The position numbers and the translations under genes are program-made. The notes beneath the pieces are model-generated. The model ran no database searches, was not told the origin of the DNA, and was given only the letters and a program-made list of their open reading frames with translations. Positions 1 through 5,128 of a stretch of DNA of 6,201 nucleotides are shown one piece after another. Origin of the DNA: Streptosporangiaceae bacterium (GTDB lineage Bacteria; Actinomycetota; Actinomycetes; Streptosporangiales; Streptosporangiaceae); assembly GCA_030040475.1 (NCBI GenBank), contig JASHTQ010000735.1:1-6201 (forward strand), in the 5' to 3' direction. Position 1 is the first letter of the stretch, and each line of letters begins with the position of its first letter.

Positions 1-1050
1 CACGAGAACTACCTGATGCGGCGCGCCACGCCGTTCGCCGACATCGTCAAGCACCTGATCCCGTTCTTCGTCTCCCGGCAGGTGATCTGCGGCGCCGGGC
101 GGGTCGGCATCGGCGCCGACGGCCGCGGCTCGGGCTTCCAGATCAGCCAGCGCGCCGACTTCTTCGAGGTCGAGGTCGGCCTGGAGACCACGCTCAAGCG
201 GCCCATCATCAATACCAGGGACGAGCCGCACGCCGACCCGGAGAAGTACCGGCGGCTGCACGTGATCCTCGGCGACGCCAACATGAGCGAGGTCTGCACC
301 TACCTCAAGATGGGCACGACCTCGCTGGTGCTCGCCATGATCGAGGACAAGTTCCTGGGCCGGGACCTGGCCGTCGAGGCCCCGGTGGCCGAGCTCCGCG
401 CGATCTCGCACGACCCGTCCTGCCGCCGCCTGGTCACGCTGAAGGATGGCAGGAAGATGACCGCCGTCCAGTTGCAGGCGGAGTACCTCGAGCTCGCCCG
501 CAAGTACACCGAGGACAAGTACGGGCATGACATCGACGACATCACCGCGGACGTCCTTGACCGCTGGGAGTCGGTGCTGAACCGGCTGGCCGAGGATCCC
601 ATGCAGCTGTCCAGGGAGCTGGACTGGGTGGCCAAGCTCGAGCTGCTCGAGGGCTACCGCACCAGGGACAACCTCAGCTGGGATCATCCCCGGCTGCAGC
701 TTGTCGACCTGCAGTACTCCGACGTGCGGATAGAGCGCGGCCTGTACAACCGGCTGGCGGCCAGGGGCCGGATGGTGCGGCTGACCGACGACGCCACGGT
801 CGACCGGGCCGTCGACAACCCGCCGGAGGACACCAGGGCCTACTTCCGCGGCCGGTGCCTGCGCCAGTACCCGGAGTCCGTGGCCGCGGCCTCGTGGGAC
901 TCGGTGATCTTCGACATCCCCGGCCGCGAGTCGCTGCAGCGCGTGCCCACGCTCGAGCCGCTGCGCGGCACCAAGGCGCACGTGGGCGAACTGCTCGACC
1001 GCTGCCGCACCGCTGCCGAACTGGTCGCCGCCCTGACCGGCCAGGACTAG
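1..1050 (+). CDS. dop: Dop, Pup deamidase/depupylase (5' end cut by window)
   Basis: Carboxylate-amine/glutamine-synthetase-like enzyme that deamidates the C-terminal Gln of Pup to Glu and removes Pup from tagged proteins in the cytoplasm. The frame is open from base 1, so the ATG at 16 is internal; 349 residues are visible. The fragment starts at HENYL, which in Mycobacterium Dop (about 505 aa) lies near residue 155, so roughly 150 N-terminal residues, including the GS-like Glu motif and catalytic Asp loop, are missing. Recognisable conserved blocks, numbered from base 1: [14 protein letters not shown] (11-28), [22 protein letters not shown] (46-67), [11 protein letters not shown] (69-79), [14 protein letters not shown] (84-97), [12 protein letters not shown] (100-111), DLQYSDVR (236-243), [11 protein letters not shown] (274-284), SWDSVIFD (298-305) and [13 protein letters not shown] (317-329). 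PafA is the paralogue and possible alternative, but the TYLK.GTT and [11 protein letters not shown] blocks and the position just upstream of pup indicate Dop. First visible gene of the proteasome operon. Confidence 0.95.
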   Translation, partial: HENYLMRRATPFADIVKHLIPFFVSRQVICGAGRVGIGADGRGSGFQISQRADFFEVEVGLETTLKRPIINTRDEPHADPEKYRRLHVILGDANMSEVCTYLKMGTTSLVLAMIEDKFLGRDLAVEAPVAELRAISHDPSCRRLVTLKDGRKMTAVQLQAEYLELARKYTEDKYGHDIDDITADVLDRWESVLNRLAEDPMQLSRELDWVAKLELLEGYRTRDNLSWDHPRLQLVDLQYSDVRIERGLYNRLAARGRMVRLTDDATVDRAVDNPPEDTRAYFRGRCLRQYPESVAAASWDSVIFDIPGRESLQRVPTLEPLRGTKAHVGELLDRCRTAAELVAALTGQD

Positions 1051-1170
1051 CCGCTTTGCTCTTCCCGTGGGCCCACGCCCGGGTCGCGAGTTCGTACCGA
1101 TTTTCGCCCGGTGGGATTGGACGGGACTCCCGCGGGTGACGATAGCGTTGGGACTGACGGAGGTAGCGAC
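1051..1170 (+). other. dop-pup intergenic region with dyads
   Basis: This 120-nt non-coding gap holds a perfect 12-bp palindrome CGTGGGCCCACG at 1066-1077, 15 nt after the dop stop, and a small CGGG-ACT-CCCG hairpin at 1122-1132. A TANNNT-type hexamer TAGCGT at 1143-1148 could be a -10 element serving pup, but no convincing -35 is found at normal spacing, so a promoter is not claimed. Pup is needed in larger amounts than Dop, and a secondary start here would make sense, but that is inference. Confidence 0.35.
1159..1164 (+). promoter_or_regulatory. Shine-Dalgarno site of pup
   Basis: GGAGGT, a near-perfect anti-16S match, sits 6 nt before the ATG at 1171. It fixes the pup start there rather than at the in-frame GTG at 1111, which has no comparable site and would add 20 residues unlike known Pup N-termini. 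Confidence 0.85.
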
Positions 1171-1383
1171 ATGGCAACCAACAAGGACACAGGCGGTCAG
1201 CGGCAGACCACCAGGCGAGCCGAAGACACCGACGAGGTGGCGTCTGGCACCACCGAAGAGGTCAAGGAGCGGCACGAGAAGCTCACCGACGACGTGGACG
1301 CGATCCTCGACGAGATCGACGAGGTGCTCGAGGAGAACGCCGAGGAGTTCGTCCGGTCCTACGTGCAAAAGGGCGGGCAGTAG
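1171..1383 (+). CDS. pup: Pup, prokaryotic ubiquitin-like protein
   Basis: Small protein modifier, 70 aa (Mycobacterium Pup is 64), attached through its C-terminus to substrate lysines by PafA and then recognised by the ARC/Mpa ATPase, which feeds the substrate to the 20S proteasome. The N-terminal 25 residues are polar and presumably disordered. Residues about 28-62 are rich in Glu, Asp and Lys with Leu/Ile/Val at heptad-like spacing, as expected for the segment that forms a helix with the ATPase coiled coils. The signature block DEIDEVLEENAEEFVRSYVQ precedes the terminal Gly-Gly-Gln (68-70). Because the last residue is Gln, the protein must be deamidated by Dop before ligation, consistent with dop immediately upstream. 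Lysines at 5, 32, 37 and 67 are present. The start is set by the GGAGGT site 6 nt upstream. Confidence 0.97.
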   Translation: MATNKDTGGQRQTTRRAEDTDEVASGTTEEVKERHEKLTDDVDAILDEIDEVLEENAEEFVRSYVQKGGQ

Positions 1384-1404
1384 CGGCGGAGCCGCCGAGG
1401 GGTT

Positions 1405-1428
1405 CGCCGTAGGCGGACGCCGTAGGCG
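1405..1428 (+). repeat. Direct repeat CGCCGTAGGCG x2 (13-bp period)
   Basis: CGCCGTAGGCG occurs at 1405-1415 and again, identically, at 1418-1428 with GA between. Each copy is itself a small dyad (CGCC/GGCG around GTA). Placed 21 nt after the pup stop. No known binding motif is recognised. Confidence 0.7.
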
Positions 1429-1529
1429 CCTTGCCCGTGCCTGTCCCGCTATGGCACGGCAGTAGGGTCTGTTCAAGGTAGTGCTGGTCCCCTGGGTGCT
1501 TCCAGGGTTCCTGAATGTGCTACGAACAC

Positions 1530-1538
1530 GGGAGAAGG
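1530..1538 (+). promoter_or_regulatory. Shine-Dalgarno site proposed for prcB TTG start
   Basis: GGGAGAAGG lies 6 nt before an in-frame TTG at 1545. It is the best ribosome-binding match in the region, better than the AGGG (1504-1507) seven bases before the ATG at 1515, and is the reason the TTG start is preferred here. Confidence 0.55.
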
Positions 1539-1544
1539 TTCGCG

Positions 1545-2459
1545 TTGGGCTCTTACTTCGATGGCAGCCAGGTCGGCCCGTTCGGCGGGTCAAACGGGGA
1601 TGCCGCGCGCTCGCCGAGCCGGCCTCCGGCCAGCTTCATGAACCGGCAGACCTCGTCGTTTGCCGATTTCCTCGGCTCGTACTCACCCGGGCTGATGCCC
1701 GGCAGGGTCGAGCGGGCCAGCGAGTCCGCACCCGGCAGCCAGGTGATCAAGGACCTGCCGCACGGCACCACGATCGTCGCCGCAACCTGCGACCACGGCG
1801 TGGTCCTGGCCGGGGACCGCCGGGCCACCCTGGGCAGCATGATCGCGAAGCGGGACGTGGAGAAGGTGTTCCGCAGCGACGAGTACTCGGCTATCGGCTA
1901 CGCGGGCACCGGCAGCCTGGGAATCGAGTTCGTCCGACTGTTCCAGGTCGAGCTCGAACACTACGAGAAGATGGAAGGCCGCTCGCTCTCCCTGCTCGGC
2001 AAGGCCAACCGGCTTGCCTCGATGATCAGGGGTAACCTGGGCGCGGCCATGCAGGGCCTGGTCGTGATCCCTCTGTTCGTCGGCTACGACGAGGAATCGG
2101 GGCAGGGTCACATCTTCAGCTACGACGTCGCGGGCGGCCCTTACGACGAGCCGAGGTTCTATTCCATCGGGTCGGGCTCGGTGTTCGCCCGGGGTTCGCT
2201 GAAGAAGCTCTACGTCGATGACATGCCCGTCCGTGACGCGGTGCTGGCCTGCGTGCAGGCGCTGTACGACGCCGCCGACGACGACTCGGCCACCGGCGGC
2301 CCCGACCTGACGCGCCGCATCTTCCCCGTCATCGCGACGGTGACAGGCGACGGATACCGGCGGCTGTCGGAGGCCGAATCGCAGGAATACGCCGAGCAGG
2401 TGGTGCAAGGCCGGATGAGGGAACCCGACGGCCCCCTGGCGCCGCTGCGGAACAGTTAG
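1545..2459 (+). CDS. prcB: PrcB, 20S proteasome beta subunit (precursor)
   Basis: Proteolytic subunit of the bacterial 20S proteasome; fourteen copies form the two inner rings. With the TTG start at 1545 the precursor is 304 aa; an ATG at 1515 would give 314. A start at the ATG at 1638 is unlikely because RPPASF just before it matches a conserved propeptide block of homologues. The propeptide (about 74 residues, with the conserved SSFADFL segment) ends at DLPHG; autocleavage after Gly exposes Thr75 (codon 1767-1769). In mature numbering Thr1, Asp17 (AGDRRAT) and Lys33 (EKVF) form the expected catalytic set. Other family blocks are [44 protein letters not shown] and the hallmark [15 protein letters not shown]. 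The propeptide is longer than in Mycobacterium (57) or Streptomyces (about 53). prcA follows after 59 nt, presumably on the same transcript. Function is certain; only the start codon is open. Confidence 0.95.
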   Translation: MGSYFDGSQVGPFGGSNGDAARSPSRPPASFMNRQTSSFADFLGSYSPGLMPGRVERASESAPGSQVIKDLPHGTTIVAATCDHGVVLAGDRRATLGSMIAKRDVEKVFRSDEYSAIGYAGTGSLGIEFVRLFQVELEHYEKMEGRSLSLLGKANRLASMIRGNLGAAMQGLVVIPLFVGYDEESGQGHIFSYDVAGGPYDEPRFYSIGSGSVFARGSLKKLYVDDMPVRDAVLACVQALYDAADDDSATGGPDLTRRIFPVIATVTGDGYRRLSEAESQEYAEQVVQGRMREPDGPLAPLRNS

Positions 2460-2502
2460 CCAGGCCCTGAAATCCCGCACCCTAACCAACCAGAACCGTC
2501 GT

Positions 2503-2510
2503 AAAGGAAG
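2503..2510 (+). promoter_or_regulatory. Shine-Dalgarno site of prcA
   Basis: AAAGGAAG ends 8 nt before the GTG at 2519 and 14 nt before the in-frame ATG at 2525. Spacing favours the GTG, which also yields the Met-Ser-x-Pro-(Phe/Tyr) N-terminus seen in PrcA homologues. Confidence 0.65.
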
Positions 2511-2518
2511 CGCCCGCG

Positions 2519-3481
2519 GTGTCAATGCCGTTCTACGTGTCGCCCGCGCAGCAGATGCGGGACAAGGCCGAGTACGCGCGACAGGGAATCGCGCGCGGCC
2601 GCAGTTGCGTCACGCTGCAGTACGCGGGCGGAATCCTGATGATGGCCCCGAACCCGTCGAGTGCCCTGCACAAGATCAGCGAGATCTACGACCGGATCGC
2701 GTTCGCCGCGGTCGGCAGGTACAACGAGTACGAGAACCTGCGCAAGGCCGGGGTCACGGTCGCGGACATCACCGGTTACCAGTTCGACCGCCACGACGTG
2801 ACGGCGCGCGGCATCGCCAACTACTACGCCCAGACCCTGGGCACCATCTTCACCGAGAGCAACAAGCCGTTCGAGGTGGAGATCGTCGTCGCCGAGGTCG
2901 GCGAACACCCGGATGGCGACCAGATCTACCGGATCACCTTCGACGGCTCGGTCACCGACGAGCCCGGATTCGTCGCCTTCGGCGGCGAGGCCGACCGGGT
3001 CTCCGCGGTGCTGAAGGAGCGCTATTCCGAGGGCCTCTCGCTGGTCGGGGCGTTCGGCGCCGCCCTGGCCGCGCTGTCCGCCTCCGGCAACGGCGAGCGC
3101 ACCGAGATCGTGGGCTCTCAGCTTGAAGTCGCCATCCTGGACCGCGCCCGCGACCACCGCACCTTCCGCCGTATCCGCGCCGCCCGCCTAGAGGAGCTGA
3201 TCGCCGAGGCCCGCTCCGCCGAGTCCGCCGCCTCGGCCGCTCCCGCCGACTCCGAGTCCGCCGACTCCGGTCCCGCCGAGTCCCACTCCGCCGAGTCCGG
3301 TCCCGCCGAGTCCGGTCCCGCCGACCAAACCCCGGAGACCCCACAGGCCACGGACACACCGGCAACCTCTCAAGCCCCGGAAACCCCTAAGGCCCCAGAG
3401 GCCCCTTCCGACTCCGCTCCTCCCACTGGCCCGGACCCGTCCCAGACAGATCGCGGCAGCGGGACCGGCTCCCCGCTGTAG
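2519..3481 (+). CDS. prcA: PrcA, 20S proteasome alpha subunit with long acidic tail
   Basis: Forms the outer heptameric rings that gate substrate entry and dock the ARC/Mpa ATPase. It is 320 aa, against 248 in Mycobacterium and roughly 250-260 in Streptomyces. The N-terminus MSMPFYVSP supports the GTG start. The body (1-230) has the alpha-subunit N-terminal helix region (SPAQQMRDKAEYARQGIARG, 8-27), YAGGILMMAPNPSSALHKISEIYDRIAFA (35-63), RYNEYENLR (67-75), NYYAQTLGTIFTE (101-113), FEVEIVVAEVG (118-128), YRITFDGS (137-144) and LEVAILDR (202-209). It lacks the beta-type Thr propeptide cleavage site, so it is not catalytic. Residues 231-320 form a low-complexity tail: Ala, Ser, Pro, Gly, Thr, Glu and Asp dominate, about 15 acidic against four basic or His residues, and no Val, Ile, Met or aromatic residue. 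Five pentapeptide repeats span 244-268. The tail is in frame after the conserved core end (RTFRRIRAARLEELI), so a frameshift artefact is unlikely. Last + strand gene; a palindrome follows. Confidence 0.96.
   Translation: MSMPFYVSPAQQMRDKAEYARQGIARGRSCVTLQYAGGILMMAPNPSSALHKISEIYDRIAFAAVGRYNEYENLRKAGVTVADITGYQFDRHDVTARGIANYYAQTLGTIFTESNKPFEVEIVVAEVGEHPDGDQIYRITFDGSVTDEPGFVAFGGEADRVSAVLKERYSEGLSLVGAFGAALAALSASGNGERTEIVGSQLEVAILDRARDHRTFRRIRAARLEELIAEARSAESAASAAPADSESADSGPAESHSAESGPAESGPADQTPETPQATDTPATSQAPETPKAPEAPSDSAPPTGPDPSQTDRGSGTGSPL
3248..3322 (+). repeat. 15-bp tandem repeat encoding (D/E)S-x-x-A pentapeptides in prcA
   Basis: Five in-frame 15-bp units encode DSESA, DSGPA, ESHSA, ESGPA, ESGPA (PrcA residues 244-268). 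The last two units, 3293-3307 and 3308-3322, are identical (GAGTCCGGTCCCGCC), and the unit at 3263-3277 differs by one base. This indicates recent duplication or slippage inside the tail. Confidence 0.85.
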
Positions 3482-3493
3482 GCACCCGGGCAA

Positions 3494-3549
3494 CCGCAAC
3501 GATGTAAGCCTGTAGCGGTTATAACCGCTACGTCCTTACATCGTTGCGG
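3494..3549. terminator. 56-nt nested palindrome, putative bidirectional terminator
   Basis: Outer arms CCGCAACGATGTAAG (3494-3508) and CTTACATCGTTGCGG (3535-3549) are perfect 15-bp complements. Inside, 3512-3531 is a perfect 20-bp palindrome (GTAGCGGTTA and its reverse complement). Between arms, C3509/C3534 and C3510/T3533 are mismatched and T3511/G3532 is a wobble. The RNA of either strand would form a long hairpin with a TATA loop. It lies 12 nt after the prcA stop and about 140 nt beyond the accD6 stop, between convergent operons, which suits a two-way terminator. No T run follows on either side, as is common in actinobacteria. A dimeric-regulator operator is an alternative. Confidence 0.65.
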
Positions 3550-3604
3550 CCGAGCCTGGTGGCTGAGTGGCCATGGGGGCAGACAGGGCTGATGTGATCC
3601 CGTC

Positions 3605-3647
3605 GCCGGCCGGGTCCCGCGAGCGCGCCGGCCAGACCCCGCGAGCG
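3605..3647. repeat. Imperfect tandem repeat, 22-bp period
   Basis: Two 21-bp units, 3605-3625 and 3627-3647, share GCCGGCC at the left and CCCGCGAGCG at the right and differ only in the four central bases (GGGT versus AGAC), 18 of 21 positions alike. They lie in the non-coding stretch between the palindrome and the accD6 stop. No function is recognised; the remainder of 3550-3690 shows no convincing gene. Confidence 0.6.
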
Positions 3648-3690
3648 GCGCCAGCCAGGACGCCGGTCGGGCACGCCACCCGGCGTACGC

Positions 3691-5076
3691 TCAGAGCGGG
3701 ATGTTGGCGTGGGCGCCCCTGAGCTGGGGGGCTTCGGCGATGGCGCGGGCCAGTTCCCTGCGGGTCGCGGACGGCTCGATGATCGCGTCGATGACGCCGA
3801 GGTCGACCGCGCGCTGCAGGCCGCCCGCGGTGGCCTCGTGCTCGGCGGCGAGTTCCGCCTCGGCCTCGTGCAACTGCTCGGGCGGCACCGAGGCGAGCGT
3901 GCGGCGGTGCAGGATGCGGACGGCGGCGACCGCGCCCATGACGGCGACCTCCGCCCCCGGCCAGGCGAACACCTTCGTGGCGCCGAGCGAGCGGGAGTTC
4001 ATCGCGATGTAGGCGCCGCCGATCGCCTTGCGCGTCACCAGCGTCACCCGCGGCACCGAGGCCTCGGCGAAGGCGTGCAGCAGCTTGGCGCCGCGGCGGA
4101 CCACCCCGTCCCATTCCTGCCCGACGCCCGGCAGGTACCCGGGCACGTCGACGAGCACCACGAGCGGCACGCCGAACGCGTCGCACATCCGGACGAAGCG
4201 CGCCGCCTTGTCGGCCGCGGCGGCGTCCAGGCAGCCGCCGAGCCGCATCGGGTTGCTCGCCACCACGCCGACCGTGCGCCCGGCCATCCGGCCGAGGATC
4301 GTCACGACGTTCGGCGCCCACCGGGGATGCAGCTCGATGCCCGGGGCATCGAGCAGCTTGTCGGTCAGCAGGTGCACGTCGTAGGCGCGCCTGGGGGAGT
4401 CGGGCAGCAGCCCGGACAGATCGCGATCCTCCGGCGCGTCGACGTCGACCTTGCCCTGGTCGCTGAGCATCGCCGCGATCTCGCGGGCGCGGTCAAGCGC
4501 GGCCTCGTCGCTGTCGGTCACCACGTGCACGACGCCCGAGCGTCGGCTGTGCGGCTCGGGCCCGCCGAGCCGCTCCATGTCCACGTCCTCGCCCGTCACC
4601 GAGCGCACCACGTCCGGGCCGGTCACGAAGATCCGCCCGGACTGGGAGAGGATCACGATGTCGGTCAGCGCCGGGCCGTAGGCGGCACCGCCGGCGGCCG
4701 GCCCGAGCACCACGGAGATCTGCGGCACCCGCCCGGATGCCGCGGTCATCGCCGCGAACACCGTGCCCACCCCGTGCAGGCTGGCCACGCCCTCGGCGAG
4801 CCGCGCCCCGCCGGAGTGCCACAGGCCCACGATCGGGACCCCGCGGGAGAGCGCCTCGGCGTAGGCCGCGACGATCACGGCGCAGCCGGCGCCGCCCATC
4901 GCCCCGCCCTGGACCCGCGGGTCGGACGCGAACGCGACCGCGCCGGTGCCCTGCACAAGGCCGGTGCCCGCGAGCGCCCCGCTGCGGTCTTCGCCGGCCA
5001 CCGGGAGGATCTCCAGCGTGCCGGGATCGAAGAGGGCCGCGAGCCGGGTCTGCGGGTCCCGTGGCAGCATCGTCAT
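3691..5076 (-). CDS. accD6: AccD6-type acyl-CoA carboxylase carboxyltransferase (beta) subunit
   Basis: Transfers CO2 from carboxybiotin on an alpha (AccA-type) subunit to acetyl-CoA, and possibly propionyl-CoA, giving malonyl-CoA for fatty-acid synthesis. It is 461 aa, near Mycobacterium AccD6 (473) and shorter than PccB/AccD5 (about 530-550). The start is the ATG at 5076, 8 nt after GGGAG; a second ATG lies two codons on. Upstream in-frame codons run into the fabF 3' end and look unconserved. N-terminal crotonase-like domain: GLWHSGGARLAEGV (84-97), GPAAGGAAYGPALTD (125-139), FVTGPDVVRSVTGEDV (150-165). C-terminal domain: GRMAGRTVGVVASNPMRLGG (262-281), VDVPGYLPGVGQEW (309-322), RRGAKLLHAF (327-336), RKAIGGAYIAMNSR (349-362), AWPGAEVAVMGA (371-382). 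The C-terminus HANIPL matches the KNIPL ending of AccD6. No N-terminal Cys4 zinc finger, unlike E. coli AccD. Ile357 aligns with the position that sets substrate choice in Streptomyces PccB (Asp422) and AccB (Ile420), suggesting acetyl-CoA use. Cotranscribed with fabF, 52 nt upstream. Confidence 0.93.
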   Translation of the reverse strand: MTMLPRDPQTRLAALFDPGTLEILPVAGEDRSGALAGTGLVQGTGAVAFASDPRVQGGAMGGAGCAVIVAAYAEALSRGVPIVGLWHSGGARLAEGVASLHGVGTVFAAMTAASGRVPQISVVLGPAAGGAAYGPALTDIVILSQSGRIFVTGPDVVRSVTGEDVDMERLGGPEPHSRRSGVVHVVTDSDEAALDRAREIAAMLSDQGKVDVDAPEDRDLSGLLPDSPRRAYDVHLLTDKLLDAPGIELHPRWAPNVVTILGRMAGRTVGVVASNPMRLGGCLDAAAADKAARFVRMCDAFGVPLVVLVDVPGYLPGVGQEWDGVVRRGAKLLHAFAEASVPRVTLVTRKAIGGAYIAMNSRSLGATKVFAWPGAEVAVMGAVAAVRILHRRTLASVPPEQLHEAEAELAAEHEATAGGLQRAVDLGVIDAIIEPSATRRELARAIAEAPQLRGAHANIPL

Positions 5077-5083
5077 CTCAGCA

Positions 5084-5092
5084 TCTCCCTTT
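5084..5092 (-). promoter_or_regulatory. Shine-Dalgarno site of accD6
   Basis: On the minus strand AAAGGGAGA occupies 5092-5084; its GGGAG core (5089-5085) leaves an 8-nt spacer to the ATG at 5076. This decides the start over the ATG at 5070 and over longer upstream in-frame starts reaching into fabF. Confidence 0.75.
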
Positions 5093-5128
5093 CGTGGGCC
5101 AGAGGTAAACCGGAGGCAGAAGGGGGAA

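Larger units (their letters stand above)
1384..1544 (+). other. pup-prcB intergenic region rich in hairpins
   Basis: This non-coding spacer follows the pup stop and contains four dyads. CGGCG-GAGC-CGCCG at 1384-1397 starts at the base after the stop codon. Two copies of CGCCGTAGGCG lie at 1405-1415 and 1418-1428, each able to fold as CGCC-GTA-GGCG. CCGTGCC/GGCACGG (1435-1441 with 1453-1459) has an 11-nt loop, and CCCTGGG-TGCT-TCCAGGG (1490-1507) has one G-T pair. None is followed by a T run. A TAGGGT hexamer (1463-1468) resembles an actinobacterial -10, without a clear -35. The spacer may limit readthrough from pup into prcB or protect the pup mRNA end; this is inference. Confidence 0.5.

Noticed and set aside
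1117..1148. TTGGAC...TAGCGT as a pup promoter
   Set aside because: The -35 matches poorly and the spacing is 20 bp, so it is mentioned only as a possible -10 and not called.
1111..1170. Longer Pup starting at GTG 1111 (90 aa)
   Set aside because: It lacks a good ribosome-binding site and the extra 20 residues do not resemble Pup N-termini; ATG 1171 has GGAGGT at 6 nt.
674..1177. 167-codon minus-strand frame across the dop 3' end and dop-pup gap
   Set aside because: Arg/Pro/Gly-rich shadow translation with no motif; overlaps well-conserved dop.
1683..2525. 280-codon open frame on the minus strand opposite prcB
   Set aside because: Antisense shadow of a high-GC gene: the protein is rich in Arg/Ala/Gly/Val without a recognisable domain, while the + strand encodes an unmistakable PrcB.
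3118..3499. Minus-strand Gly-rich (GGTGLGG-like) frames opposite the prcA tail
   Set aside because: The apparent glycine-rich repeats are the complement of the prcA 15-bp repeats, not independent proteins.
3661..3685. Small CGCCGG/CCGGCG dyad just beyond the accD6 stop as a terminator
   Set aside because: Only six base pairs with a 13-nt loop and no T run; expected by chance at this GC content.
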